A program made the translations under genes and the position numbers. Below are positions 1 through 8,654 of a stretch of 64,000 bases of DNA, piece by piece. Every line of letters starts with the position of its first letter. Within the stretch, counting starts at the first letter, position 1. This DNA comes from Paraburkholderia silvatlantica. Lineage in GTDB: Bacteria; Pseudomonadota; Gammaproteobacteria; Burkholderiales; Burkholderiaceae. The DNA is taken from positions 124,001 to 188,000 of the forward strand of contig NZ_QEOL01000012.1 of the NCBI RefSeq assembly GCF_003096715.1, read 5' to 3'. Under the pieces are notes generated by a model that did not search any database, was not told the DNA's origin, and saw only the letters and a program-made list of their open reading frames with translations.

Positions 1-345
1 CATCGGGATCGAATCGGCGTACGCCTGTGCCATCGCCGTGGCGATATTGGTCATGCCGGGCCCGGTGATGATGAAGCAGACGCCGGGGCGCCCCGTCACG
101 CGCGCGTAGCCGTCCGCCATGAAGCCCGCGCCCTGCTCGTGGCGCGGCGTGACGTGGCGGATCGACGATGCGGCGAGGCCCCGGTAGAGCTCAACGGTGT
201 GCACGCCCGGAATGCCGAACACGTATTCGACGCCATGGCGTTCGAGCAGCTTGACGAGTACTTCGCCGCAAGTCGGAGCGGCAAGCGGCGGGGAGGCAAA
301 GACGGGCGCTTCAGTCAGGCATGGGGACAGGGCCGGAGAGTTCAT
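1..345 (-). CDS. Thiamine-diphosphate decarboxylase, 5-guanidino-2-oxopentanoate decarboxylase type (N-terminal part, cut by window edge)
   Basis: This is the first 115 residues of a ThDP-dependent enzyme that runs off the left edge, so no stop is visible. The reading FGIPGVHTVELYRGL, then RHEQGAGFMADGYAR and ITGPGMTN, is the ThDP-binding N-terminal domain of the acetolactate-synthase superfamily. The Glu of RHEQ is the cofactor-activating residue. The wording is closest to AruI, which decarboxylates 5-guanidino-2-oxopentanoate in the arginine transaminase pathway; that substrate assignment comes from family resemblance only. A stretch of about 20 residues rich in Pro and Ala precedes the domain. 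The ATG at 345 is the first in-frame Met before it. A generic acetolactate-synthase-like enzyme cannot be excluded from this fragment. Confidence 0.75.
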   Translation of the reverse strand, partial: MNSPALSPCLTEAPVFASPPLAAPTCGEVLVKLLERHGVEYVFGIPGVHTVELYRGLAASSIRHVTPRHEQGAGFMADGYARVTGRPGVCFIITGPGMTNIATAMAQAYADSIPM

Positions 346-985
346 GGATCGTCGCTCTTGTTCCAGTGTGTGGGTGGGCAAGCGCCGCGCGCGGCAGGCG
401 CCGAGCCATTGTCGAGGCCGCTCCAGTCTGGAAACAATCGATTAGTTCTCATGGCCCGCATGAACTTTCTGCATGGCAGCGGATACGCCAGCGATGGCTT
501 ACAGGTTTGCCGGCGCGACTGCGGAGGTGAGCTGACGGTGAGTGGACTGCAGCTGCGATTGGGGCAGGCCCGTTCTTGCGGTGGCTGCGTTGGTGCTCCA
601 ACCGCCTGAACGGCACATCCCGTCAGAAGGGGGAGACTAAATGGGTATCGCCAGCTGTTGGGTTCGAAGTTTCTGCTAACGTTGACTCGGTGGCGCCACT
701 TTATTTGCCATCAAGCTTTAAGAATCCGGCCACCAATCTGTTAAACCACCGGGCTGGTATAAACGCAGCAGACATATAATACGACCAGGACACGCAACGG
801 CAGGTCATCGATCTCAGCGAACCCGAACAGTAACAATCTTCCCAATGTCAGGCGAGCTACCGTGCGTGACCCCACGCTCTGTTATTGCCATAGGCATGCC
901 CTTGCGCCCCTTTCTTCATTTCATGATAAACGGTGGAGACGTCCATAATGGCGATCGGGCATGCATAGGCATACTGCCCACGGGC
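346..985. other. Intergenic region, no gene recognised
   Basis: This is 640 bases between the start of the ThDP enzyme and the end of the HAD gene. Short open frames exist on the plus strand but none resembles a protein family or has a convincing ribosome-binding site. The promoter of the minus-strand ThDP gene must lie at the left of this stretch; I could not point to specific boxes. Confidence 0.5.
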
Positions 986-1663
986 TTAACCGAACTGAGA
1001 ATGGGAAAAATATTGGGTCGCGACTTCCGGCAACGCACTGATGTCAGGGAGATTGGCAACCAGGAAAGAGGTATCAGTCGACTCCTTTCTGTCGCGATTC
1101 ACCCATACGCAACCCGCACCTAAACTTCGCCCCGCAGCTTGCAGATCATATTCAAGATCGTATGCAGCATACAGCCAATTACCTGGTTTGACACCCGAAA
1201 CTTCCAGGAACTTCTTCGCATGCGCATCTCTCGGCTTGTAAGACGATACATCCTGCGCAGTTATGATCAAGTCGAAAACGACGTCGAAATGCCGGAGCGT
1301 GCCGGCAATGATGTCACGATCAACGTTTGACAGGATTGCAATCTTGTAGCCCAGACTCTTGAGAGCACGCAATGAAGCATTCGAATCGTCAAAGACGGGC
1401 CAGAAAGGCATCGTAACAGTCAGGATATCTTCATCTCCCGGCCTCATCGCAATTCCCAGCTCATCGACAATCCTTCTCACGGTTCGACTCTTGACTTGAC
1501 GGTAGAGTTGATAAGGTTCCAGTTCGACTTCGAATTCTACTCTTCTGTAATGGGCCATGATTTCACGTGCGTTACCCGTCGACACAATTTCCAGTGCCTG
1601 AGTCATTCCAAGCCGCCAGTCGATTAGTGTCCCATAGCAGTCAAAGGTAATCCACTTATCCAT
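986..1663 (-). CDS. HAD-superfamily hydrolase, haloacid dehalogenase type II-like
   Basis: A 225-residue cytoplasmic hydrolase. The N-terminal FDCYGTLIDW is HAD motif I, with Asp8 as the expected nucleophile; ILSNVD is motif II, and a Lys in SYKP matches the conserved lysine. The C-terminal motif reads YDLEYDLQAAG, unlike the usual 'SSNxWDxxGA' of L-2-haloacid dehalogenases, so dehalogenation is uncertain and a phosphatase role is possible. It lies 34 bases after the LivK-type gene on the same strand and probably shares its transcript. With the upstream dehydratase this suggests uptake and breakdown of a small organic acid (inference). The ATG before DKWITFD is the only sensible start; the ribosome-binding site is weak. 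Confidence 0.8.
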   Translation of the reverse strand: MDKWITFDCYGTLIDWRLGMTQALEIVSTGNAREIMAHYRRVEFEVELEPYQLYRQVKSRTVRRIVDELGIAMRPGDEDILTVTMPFWPVFDDSNASLRALKSLGYKIAILSNVDRDIIAGTLRHFDVVFDLIITAQDVSSYKPRDAHAKKFLEVSGVKPGNWLYAAYDLEYDLQAAGRSLGAGCVWVNRDRKESTDTSFLVANLPDISALPEVATQYFSHSQFG

Positions 1664-1697
1664 AATTTATCCAGTTCATTAATTAAAATTAAAAATA

Positions 1698-2837
1698 CTA
1701 CATTTTAACGACATCGAGAAGCGTCTTCTTCTCGGCCTTATAATCGTATAGTGACACCACTCCATGCTGCAGGTCCCCGTGGTTGTCGAAATTTATCTTT
1801 CCAGTTACTCCGTTGTAATCGGTCGTTGGCATGGCGCTAAGAATCTTTGATGCATCGACAGAATTAGCTCGTCGCATGGCGTCGACGATAATATAAACAG
1901 CGTCGTACGCAAAGGGGGCGTAGACTTCGGCCGGCTGATGGAATCGCTTCTCGTACCTGATGCCGAAATCTTTTCCGCCCGGCATCGCTTTAATATCCCT
2001 GCCGGCTTCTGCGCAAACAACCTGATCCACTGCACTGCCGGCGAGTTCTGATAGTTTGTCAGTACATGCTCCATCGCCCGTAAAAACGGGGACATCGATT
2101 CCCAGCTGTTTCGCCTGCTTCACAAAAGGGCCCGCTGTCGAATCCATACCGCCGTAGAAAATACTTTCAGGGCGCTCACTTTTGATCTTGGTAAGAATTG
2201 CGCGGAAATCGATAGCCTTATCGTTTGTCTCGTCGGTCGACAAGACCTCCATGCCCAATGACTTCGCACGTTGCCGAAACACGTCGGCCAACCCCTGACC
2301 ATAAGCCGTCGCGTCATCTACGATCGCAACGTTTTTAAGTTTTTGGGTCTCGTGTGCATACTGTGCCAGTGCCGGTCCGAGTTGGGCGTCGGTCCCGACG
2401 ACACGATAGGCCGTCCTGAACCCCTGCTGGGTATAGACAGGATTAGTGGTTCCCGGCGAAATCTGAACAATCCCCGCATCGTAATAGATCCTGGAGGCAG
2501 GAATCGAGGCACCGGAATTTCCGTGACCAACCACCGCGACAACTTTGTCGTCCACAAGACGCTGTGCTACCTGCGTCGCAGTTTTTGGGTCGGCAGCGTC
2601 ATCCTGCCTATCAAGCTGCAGCTCGATCTTCTTTCCGTCAATCGTCAAACCTTTCGCGTTGATTTCCTCTACGGCCAAGAGTGCCCCGTTTTCGATGTCC
2701 TTCCCGATATGCGCGATTGAGCCCGTGGTTGGTGCAGCACTGCCGATCTTGACAACTTCGGCGGTTGCGCTGCGGCTGGCCAGCATAGCTAAAAAAAGAA
2801 ATGAGACTGAATAAAATTTCGTCGTGCCAGAATTCAT
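1698..2837 (-). CDS. Branched-chain amino acid type ABC transporter periplasmic binding protein (LivK family)
   Basis: A 379-residue type I periplasmic binding protein. An N-terminal signal peptide (hydrophobic core FLFLAMLA, likely cleavage after SATA) precedes VKIGSAAPTTGSIAHIGKD, the standard start of LivJ/LivK-type proteins. Further marks are GHGNSGASIPASRIY and AVYIIVDAM near the C-terminus. Such proteins capture branched-chain or other amino acids, amides or aromatic acids for an ABC importer. No permease or ATPase genes lie beside it, so it must use components encoded elsewhere or be an orphan. The start is supported by a strong GGAGGTG ribosome-binding site 2-9 bases upstream. The next gene upstream is the dehydratase, separated by an AT-rich gap of 171 bases. 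Confidence 0.9.
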   Translation of the reverse strand: MNSGTTKFYSVSFLFLAMLASRSATAEVVKIGSAAPTTGSIAHIGKDIENGALLAVEEINAKGLTIDGKKIELQLDRQDDAADPKTATQVAQRLVDDKVVAVVGHGNSGASIPASRIYYDAGIVQISPGTTNPVYTQQGFRTAYRVVGTDAQLGPALAQYAHETQKLKNVAIVDDATAYGQGLADVFRQRAKSLGMEVLSTDETNDKAIDFRAILTKIKSERPESIFYGGMDSTAGPFVKQAKQLGIDVPVFTGDGACTDKLSELAGSAVDQVVCAEAGRDIKAMPGGKDFGIRYEKRFHQPAEVYAPFAYDAVYIIVDAMRRANSVDASKILSAMPTTDYNGVTGKINFDNHGDLQHGVVSLYDYKAEKKTLLDVVKM

Positions 2838-3008
2838 AGCACCTCCAAAAAGCAGTTTTTAAAGACGGGGTACAGAAATTTCGTCATAACCATAAAATTC
2901 ACATACAAGTCGGATTTTAAAAAATCTTAAAATTAAAGGAATTTAAGATTTTCCAGAAAATTATTGCGGTCGATTCAATTTGTAAAATGTGGTTAATATT
3001 TTTAATTA

Positions 3009-4121
3009 TCAGCCGCGGACAAGAAAGCGCTCAACTACGCTTAGATCCGGCTCGACGCCTAGCCCAGGCTCCATGGGCACGTCGACATATCCATCGTTCA
3101 CCACAATTGGATTCAGGATCAGTGTCCTGGCGATCTCGGCCGGGTTGTAGCCATATTCCAGAATAAAGGCATTCGGTATAGCTGCCAGAAAATGCAGGGA
3201 TGCGGCAGTGTTAATGTGGTTCGAGAAGTTATGGTTGATGCACTTCAGGCCCCGCTGATTTGCGATTGCGGCCACCTGCATGGCCATTGTCAATCCGGTT
3301 TTCGTCAGGTCGATCTGGATGTAGTCAATTCCCGCGTTCATCAATCGCACGAAACCATTGACGGAAGCATCTTCTTCTCCTGCCGCAATCTCAGTGGGGA
3401 CAAAATTCGAAAGTCGTTCATATCCGACCAGGTCGTCCGGGACAAGCGGTTCTTCGATCCACATCAAGTTGTAAGGCTCGAATGCCTGAGCCCTGCGCAT
3501 AGCCTCTTTCGGCGTCCAGGCAAAACCCGCGTCAACCGCAATGCCTGTCGCATCCCCAGCGGCATGCCGAATTGCTTCAATCGTTCGGATGTCGTCTGCC
3601 AGGGGGCCGCGCCCGAAAGACTGCCAACCCATCTTCATCGCCGTATAGCCGTCATCCACGATTTTTCTCGCGAGATCAGCGTTCTTGCCCGGAGTGATTT
3701 CAAACAGTGTGCTCGCGTAGGCAGGAATTCTGGATCTAAAGCATCCGCCTAGCAGTTGATGAACGGGAACCTGCAAAGCCTTCCCCTTGATATCCCACAA
3801 AGCCAGATCAATTCCGGCCATCGCATGAATGACCGCACCTTCGCGACCACTGTATATCGTGGAGTCATACATCTTCTTCCAGAGCCGGGTCACGTTCATG
3901 GGATCTTCACCGAGAAGCAGGTGACGCAGCCCCGACACCACCGGTGAGGAGAACGGCGCTTCAATCACGGCCTTATTGATTGCTCTCGATCCGTCAGCCT
4001 CGCCCCAGCCAACGATACCGGCATCGGTGGATATTTTGACCAGAAGCGCCTCCATTGAGCTGTCTGGCAGCGCTTCGATGTCACCGCGCAAATGGAAAGC
4101 CTGCACATCAGTGATCTTCAC
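3009..4121 (-). CDS. Mandelate racemase/muconate lactonizing enzyme family dehydratase (enolase superfamily)
   Basis: A 370-residue enolase-superfamily enzyme. The GTG at 4121 is chosen because GGAGAG lies just upstream and the family's N-terminal capping domain begins there (VKITDVQAFHLR). Catalytic features: AMKMGWQ carries the Lys-containing strand; metal ligands are the Asp of VDAGFAW, the Glu of WIEEPL and the Glu of AAGEEDA; the His of NHNFSNH is the likely general base. This set fits sugar-acid or hydroxy-acid dehydratases, but the substrate cannot be read from sequence. An 18-base palindrome overlaps the leader just upstream of the start. A diverged, truncated copy of the first half of this gene lies in inverted orientation near 8.2-8.65 kb. 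Confidence 0.88.
   Translation of the reverse strand: MKITDVQAFHLRGDIEALPDSSMEALLVKISTDAGIVGWGEADGSRAINKAVIEAPFSSPVVSGLRHLLLGEDPMNVTRLWKKMYDSTIYSGREGAVIHAMAGIDLALWDIKGKALQVPVHQLLGGCFRSRIPAYASTLFEITPGKNADLARKIVDDGYTAMKMGWQSFGRGPLADDIRTIEAIRHAAGDATGIAVDAGFAWTPKEAMRRAQAFEPYNLMWIEEPLVPDDLVGYERLSNFVPTEIAAGEEDASVNGFVRLMNAGIDYIQIDLTKTGLTMAMQVAAIANQRGLKCINHNFSNHINTAASLHFLAAIPNAFILEYGYNPAEIARTLILNPIVVNDGYVDVPMEPGLGVEPDLSVVERFLVRG
3922..4031 (-). repeat. 110-bp perfect inverted repeat, copy 1 (within dehydratase gene)
   Basis: These 110 bases are identical to the reverse complement of 8323-8432. They lie inside a longer homologous block, roughly 3730-4220 here versus 8140-8654 there, whose other parts show scattered substitutions. 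The two copies face each other about 4.3 kb apart around poxB. Confidence 0.9.
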
Positions 4122-4138
4122 AACTTCTCTCCGTATGT

Positions 4139-4156
4139 TTGTGTACTGGTATACAA
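4139..4156. promoter_or_regulatory. 18-bp palindromic operator candidate upstream of the dehydratase
   Basis: On the minus strand this reads TTGTATACCAGTACACAA, a near-perfect palindrome 17 bases before the GTG start, next to the GGAGAG ribosome-binding site. TNGTNNTAC-type half sites are typical of GntR/FCD-family regulators (family knowledge; no such full-length regulator is seen here). The same element, with one change, is kept at the duplicated copy (8197-8214). Confidence 0.5.
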
Positions 4157-4378
4157 ACACGACGAAATCAGGATTGCAAGCAGAACCGTTCCCGACAAGG
4201 GAGCAGATCGGGAGCATCACCTTGTCTTCCATCGGCCGCGACGTGCTACCAATTGTGGATCCACAAGCAAAGCCCGACCGGAAGCAACGCCGCGGAGAAC
4301 AGGCGCCGTGCGACGCCCCGGAACCGATGGACACCATTCCGACAGCGGCCCGATGGGCTGCTTTGTGGAAACACGAAG

Positions 4379-4549
4379 GTGCATTCCTCGAAGTATCGCA
4401 ACAATCTGATCGAATCGAACTATCACCACATCAGGTTCCGAACGAATGTGAAACTCGCGTTCAGGCGGTTCAGAAGCGCAGCGAACACGGTTTCAGGCAA
4501 TGAGCGGAATCGTCAAATTTTCAAGAGGCAGTTTGATCTACCCGATCTC
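4379..4549 (+). pseudogene. Remnant of IS6-type transposase (C-terminal part)
   Basis: The plus-strand frame reads SSKYRNNLIESNYHHIRF, then FRRFRSAANTVSG and KRQFDL. This matches the pattern of IS6-family DDE transposases near their C-terminus ('SSKYLNNLIE...R...F+SFRSA...G...KGQF'). The rest of the gene, and any terminal repeats, were not found, so this is a decayed fragment. It sits directly upstream of poxB and downstream of the divergent dehydratase leader. Confidence 0.55.
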
Positions 4550-4715
4550 GCGCCCGGGAATATCACAACTATCCAGATGGTATGCCTGCTTTTATTTAAT
4601 AAGTAATACTAAATAATAAGAGTATTTCGATGCATACATTTGATTTGAACGATATCCTGCGAATGCACGATATGCTCGTGCAAAGTAATTTCCGTGGTCC
4701 TTTCAAGGAACTTCC

Positions 4716-6437
4716 ATGTCAAAGAAAACGATTGCTGATTATCTGGCGACGACCCTTGCGCAGGCAGGTGTGGAGCGTATCTGGGGCGTCACGGGTGACA
4801 GCCTGAATGGCCTGGCTTTCAGTCTCAATCAACTTGGATCGATCCGCTGGATGCATACACGCCATGAGGAAGCCGCTGCGTTCGCGGCAGGCGCCGAGGC
4901 GGCGTCGAGCGGCAAGCTTGCAGTATGTGCCGGAAGCTGCGGACCGGGTAACCTTCATCTGATCAATGGCCTCTTCGACTGTCATCGCAGCCAGCAGCCG
5001 GTACTGGCGATCGCTGCTCACATTCCTTCGACGGAGATTGGACTCGGGTACTTCCAGGAAACCCATCCGCAGGAGCTGTTCAGGGAGTGCAGTCATTTCG
5101 TCGAACTGGTGTCGAACGCCTCGCAGTTTCCGCGTGTGCTCGAGCGGGCGATGCGCACGGCGATCAATGAGCGCGGCGTCGCAGTGATCGTGCTCCCCGG
5201 TGACATTGCGCTGGGCGAGGGCCCGTCGGTCACACCGCAATGGAACGCGAACGCATCGATCACGATCACGCCGCAGGATGCGGAACTGGACCGACTCGCG
5301 TCGATGTTAAACGCCAGCGAAGCCGTGACCATCATGTGCGGCAGCGGTGTGGCCGGTGCGCACGGTGAGGTGGTGAAGCTGGCCGACACGCTTGGTGCGC
5401 CGGTCGTGCACGCATTGCGTGCCAAGACGTTCATCGAGTACGACAATCCGTTCGACGTCGGGATGACCGGGCTGATTGGTTTTAGTTCGGGATATCACGC
5501 GATGATGTCGTGCGACACGCTGGTGCTGCTCGGCTGCGATTTCCCGTACCGGCCATTTTATCCGCCCTCGGCGAAGATCGTGCAAGTTGACTGGCGGGGC
5601 TCGCAACTGGGACGGAGAGCGCCGCTTGCAATGGGGCTCGTCGGCACTGTGAAGGAGACGGTTGCCGCCCTGCTGCCCCTGCTACACCGAAAGACTGACC
5701 GGCGTTTCCTGGACAACGCGCTGAAGCATTATGCGTCGGCTCGTAAGGACCTCGACGATCTCGCGACACCATCGGCGCCTGGGCGTCCGATCCATCCGCA
5801 GTACCTGACGCGGCTCGTCGACGACGCGGCGGACGATGACGCGATCTTTGCGGTGGATGTCGGCACGCCGACGCTATGGGCCGCGCGCTACCTGACCATG
5901 AACGGAAAGCGGCAACTGCATGGCTCGTTCAATCACGGCTCGATGGCGAACGCGATGCCGCAGGCGCTCGGCGCGCAGGCCGCGCATCCGAAACGCCAGG
6001 TCGTGTCGCTGTCGGGCGACGGCGGCCTGTCGATGCTGCTCGGTGACCTGATTAGCGCGCGCGAGCTGGATTTGCCGATCAAGGTCGTCGTGTACAACAA
6101 CAGCCTGCTTGGTTTCGTGTCGATGGAGTTGAAGGCGGCGGGCTATCTCGATACCAATGTCGATCTAGGCAAGACAGATTTCGCGCAGATCGCGAAAGGT
6201 GCGGGCATCTGGTCGGTGCGCGTCGAGGAGTCTGAGGCGCTGCCCGCGGCGATGAAGGAGGCCTTCGCGCAGCCTGGTCCGGCACTCGTTGACGTCGTCA
6301 TTTCGAAACATGAGCTCGCGATGCCACCGACGATTGAGCTCCAGCAAGCCAAGGGCTTCAGTCTGTATATGTTGCGTGCGATCTTGAATGGCCGTGGAGA
6401 TGAGCTCGTCGAGCTGGCGAAGACGAATCTGCGATGA
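4716..6437 (+). CDS. poxB: Pyruvate dehydrogenase (quinone) / pyruvate oxidase PoxB
   Basis: A 573-residue ThDP- and FAD-dependent enzyme that oxidises pyruvate to acetate and CO2 and passes electrons to ubiquinone at the inner membrane. The text follows E. coli PoxB closely throughout: RIWGVTGDSLNGL near the start, Glu51 in RHEEAAAFAAGAEA for ThDP activation, SCGPGNLHLINGLFDCHR, YFQETHPQELFRECSH, and the cofactor motif SGDGG...YNNSLLGF. The C-terminal segment (AKGFSLYMLRAILNGRGDE) corresponds to the amphipathic membrane-binding tail that activates the E. coli enzyme. The ATG at 4716 follows an AAGGAA sequence. No obvious partner genes flank it; it is bracketed by transposase remnants and the inverted repeat pair. 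Confidence 0.95.
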   Translation: MSKKTIADYLATTLAQAGVERIWGVTGDSLNGLAFSLNQLGSIRWMHTRHEEAAAFAAGAEAASSGKLAVCAGSCGPGNLHLINGLFDCHRSQQPVLAIAAHIPSTEIGLGYFQETHPQELFRECSHFVELVSNASQFPRVLERAMRTAINERGVAVIVLPGDIALGEGPSVTPQWNANASITITPQDAELDRLASMLNASEAVTIMCGSGVAGAHGEVVKLADTLGAPVVHALRAKTFIEYDNPFDVGMTGLIGFSSGYHAMMSCDTLVLLGCDFPYRPFYPPSAKIVQVDWRGSQLGRRAPLAMGLVGTVKETVAALLPLLHRKTDRRFLDNALKHYASARKDLDDLATPSAPGRPIHPQYLTRLVDDAADDDAIFAVDVGTPTLWAARYLTMNGKRQLHGSFNHGSMANAMPQALGAQAAHPKRQVVSLSGDGGLSMLLGDLISARELDLPIKVVVYNNSLLGFVSMELKAAGYLDTNVDLGKTDFAQIAKGAGIWSVRVEESEALPAAMKEAFAQPGPALVDVVISKHELAMPPTIELQQAKGFSLYMLRAILNGRGDELVELAKTNLR

Positions 6438-6726
6438 CGTGCCCCGTACCGCCTTTTTTCGCCTCTCCGACACGCTGACTTCCGCTGCCAAGTGCCATGG
6501 ATTGCCACTAATTGCGAAATAGTGAATTTCTATTCTCGAAATAGATGCCCGGTTTAATTTAGAAGGCGAATCTATAAATAAGCATTGTCCGATTATTTTG
6601 TTATAATTTTATATATAAGAAATCAGAAATTGTGTAGTGCGAAAATTCGCATTTATTGTGCGAATTTATATTGTTAGCATAGTTGCTCATCGTTCCCAAT
6701 GAGGTTCGATGATGTTCTCCCCGCTT
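6438..6726. other. AT-rich intergenic region after poxB
   Basis: This stretch is clearly lower in GC than its neighbours between about 6520 and 6690. It includes a small inverted repeat (GCGAAAATTCGC). No gene is visible. It ends in the terminator hairpin at 6727. Confidence 0.5.
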
Positions 6727-6760
6727 AGACCTCCGGTTGCCTCGACGGAGGTCTTTTTTT
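6727..6760 (+). terminator. Rho-independent terminator
   Basis: AGACCTCCG pairs perfectly with CGGAGGTCT across a 10-base loop, followed directly by a run of T. It lies about 290 bases after poxB, so it ends either a long poxB 3' region or an unrecognised short transcript from the AT-rich stretch before it. Confidence 0.85.
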
Positions 6761-6880
6761 CGTGCCGCTTGCTGCGTTTCAGACCATCGGCAATCGGCAT
6801 GGTCGCGAACGAGGCTCCGATCCAGCTTTCGCAAATGATCCAATAACAGCGGATTTGATGGAAAAAGATAGAGGAAAAAA

Positions 6881-7390
6881 TTGAAAGAAGGAAGGCTTCG
6901 ATTCGGGGTGCTGTGCTTGAGCACGACGGCTGCGTACGGGGGGCAGTGGGGTGTTCAATTCGCCGAGGGCATGGCGGATCACGGCGTTCGCAAAGCCGAT
7001 TTCGGCATTGCTGGGACCCGGGACTAAGATGGTGGGAAGTTGCCGGTTATCATTTCGCCGTCGGGATATTCAGGAACAACCGGGCTCGCATCCGGACATG
7101 CGGGATGTTCGGCGTAACACCGGTGTTTCGCTTCATAAGAGTTCCGGCTCTATTCGGCCATTCGCCGAAGCTGGCGCAGGCGTGAGACTGCTTTCTCGCG
7201 TGGATGAAACGCCAGACCGTGGTTTCTTTTCCTCGTTTCAGTTTTCCGACATGGCTGGAGTCGGGGCACAGTTCGGCGTGCACCGGACCTGTCAGGCTGG
7301 TTTCCGATTTCAGCATTTGTCGAATGCGGGTCTCAGGCATTCCAATCCCGGCATCAGCTTCAGATATATCCAGTATGCTTCTGACCTTGC
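6881..7390 (+). pseudogene. pagL: Frameshifted pagL (lipid A 3-O-deacylase)
   Basis: Read across three frames, this stretch gives an almost complete PagL-like outer-membrane deacylase. Frame one: GGQWGVQFAEGMADHGVRKA (about 6930-6995). Frame two: WDPGLRWWEVAGYHFAV, then FGVTPVFRF (about 7010-7135). Frame three: IRPFAEAGAGVRLLS, SSFQFSDMAGVGAQFG and RFQHLSNAGL..PNPGI-like text (about 7145-7375). The last includes the His-x-Ser motif of the PagL active site. PagL removes the 3-O acyl chain of lipid A. At least two frameshifts and an in-frame stop inactivate it. A possible start is TTG at 6881, preceded by GAGGA. Confidence 0.7.
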
Positions 7391-7829
7391 CACCGGAGCG
7401 TTACCAGACCATCAAACGCCGGTGGGCAATCCGGCCGTCGAAACCAGCTGGTTCGAGTTGGTGCACGCGCCACCCGGCGCATTGATGAACGCGATGAACT
7501 ATGAACCCGGTTTCCGGTGCGCACACAGTCGCGCTCGAATAATTACCGAACTCGATGAAGTGCGGCCAAGATCTGCGACGACCCCTTTCGGAGTGTGACG
7601 AACCGTATGGATAGGCGCGACACCGCTTCGCAGATCGCCTCAGTATCGGCGGGAGCGTTTTATTGCCTTTAACTACGGCGGAACGGGATGTGGTGCAATG
7701 AACGGGACTTGATGGGCCAGGCGGCGTAGTGTGCCAGCCGCATGCGCGTCGGCGCACGCCTCCGTTGAAATAGTACTCCTGCCACAGAGGCAGGGCGGCC
7801 ACCCTATTACCACAAGCTGCTCCAGTGTC
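7391..7829. other. Unassigned sequence between pagL and transposase remnants
   Basis: Open frames of up to about 200 codons exist on the minus strand, but they have no recognisable domains and overlap the IS701-type fragment in a different frame. I regard this as non-coding debris. Confidence 0.4.
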
Positions 7830-8110
7830 GCCTCGCCGGTGCGGTAGTGAGAAAGTATCTGAGCGACTCCCCATCGCCATCAGGCCGGTCATTGAGCAGC
7901 GAATTCCCGATGCGAACGGTACTTCGCCAATAGTCCCGATGTGCGAGACGAATCCGTACGGCGGCACACTGCGAGCAAAGTGCTGCGTTGCTGGCATCGT
8001 GCCAGATTACGGCTTGCCAGCCAGTTGCGCGCATATACGTGGCCGGTTCCTTCACCGCGAGTCGCTCGTGGACGGGCACACGGCGCAACGATCTCGGAGG
8101 GCTGTCGCCC
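7830..8110 (-). pseudogene. Remnant of IS701-type transposase
   Basis: The minus strand reads VKEPATYMRATGWQAVIWHD, then SQCAAVRIRLAHRDYW and PDGDGESLRYFLTTAPA. This follows the IS701-family pattern 'W+xVTWRxGT...SRFAAVRVRPAH...W..EWP...P.KYWLSTLPAD'. Both ends of the transposase are missing and one frame change is likely. It abuts the truncated dehydratase copy, so it may mark the rearrangement junction. Confidence 0.55.
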
Positions 8111-8196
8111 TCACTCCGGATCTGGGCGGAAGTGGCGCCTGCCGATCAGCTTGTTTGTCGAGAACGGTTGTGCTTGCAATCCTGATTTCGTCATGA

Positions 8197-8214
8197 TCGT
8201 ATACCAGTACACAA
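8197..8214. promoter_or_regulatory. Duplicated 18-bp palindromic operator candidate
   Basis: TCGTATACCAGTACACAA matches the element at 4139-4156 with a single change in the second base. It lies 17 bases before the GTG of the truncated dehydratase copy, so whatever controls the intact dehydratase may also control transcription into the porin downstream. Confidence 0.45.
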
Positions 8215-8322
8215 ACATACGGAGAGAAGTTGTGAAGATCATTGACGTGCAGGCATTCCATTTCCGCGATGACATCGAAGCGCTGTCAGATGGCTCGACA
8301 GAGGCGTTTCTGGTCAAAATAA

Positions 8323-8432
8323 CCACCGATGCCGGTATCGTTGGCTGGGGCGAGGCTGACGGATCGAGAGCAATCAATAAGGCCGTGATTGAAGCGCCGT
8401 TCTCCTCACCGGTGGTGTCGGGGCTGCGTCAT
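8323..8432 (+). repeat. 110-bp perfect inverted repeat, copy 2
   Basis: Identical to the reverse complement of 3922-4031. Flanking homologous sequence is visibly less similar, so this block stands out. Confidence 0.9.
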
Positions 8433-8654
8433 CTGCTTCTCGGTGAAGATCCAGTGAACGTGACCCGGCTCAGGAAGAAGCTGTGCGACTGCGCGATATA
8501 CAGTGGTCGCAAAGGTGCGCTCAGTCATGCAATGGCCGGAATTGATCTGGCTTTGCGGGAAATCAAGACAAAGGCTTTGCACGTCGCTGGTCGCCAACTG
8601 CGAGGCGCACGCCCTGGGTCCAGAATTCCTGCCTACGCCAGCATGCTGCTAGAC

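Larger units (their letters stand above)
8140..8654 (+). pseudogene. Truncated inverted copy of the dehydratase gene, joined in frame to a porin
   Basis: This matches the leader and first ~140 codons of the dehydratase at 3009-4121, in opposite orientation. The copied block includes the non-coding leader, the palindrome, the GGAGAG site and the GTG start (8232). The copy stops at IPAYASMLLD, before any catalytic residue, and the reading frame passes directly into the porin Met at 8655. Several conserved residues have changed (for example ALWDIKGK became ALREIKTK), as expected for a sequence no longer under selection. If translated from 8232, it would give a 522-residue fusion with the porin signal peptide internal, which is unlikely to be exported properly. 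Confidence 0.85.

Noticed and set aside
7401..7997. 198-codon minus-strand frame between pagL and the dehydratase copy
   Set aside because: No recognisable domain; it overlaps the IS701-type fragment in a different frame.
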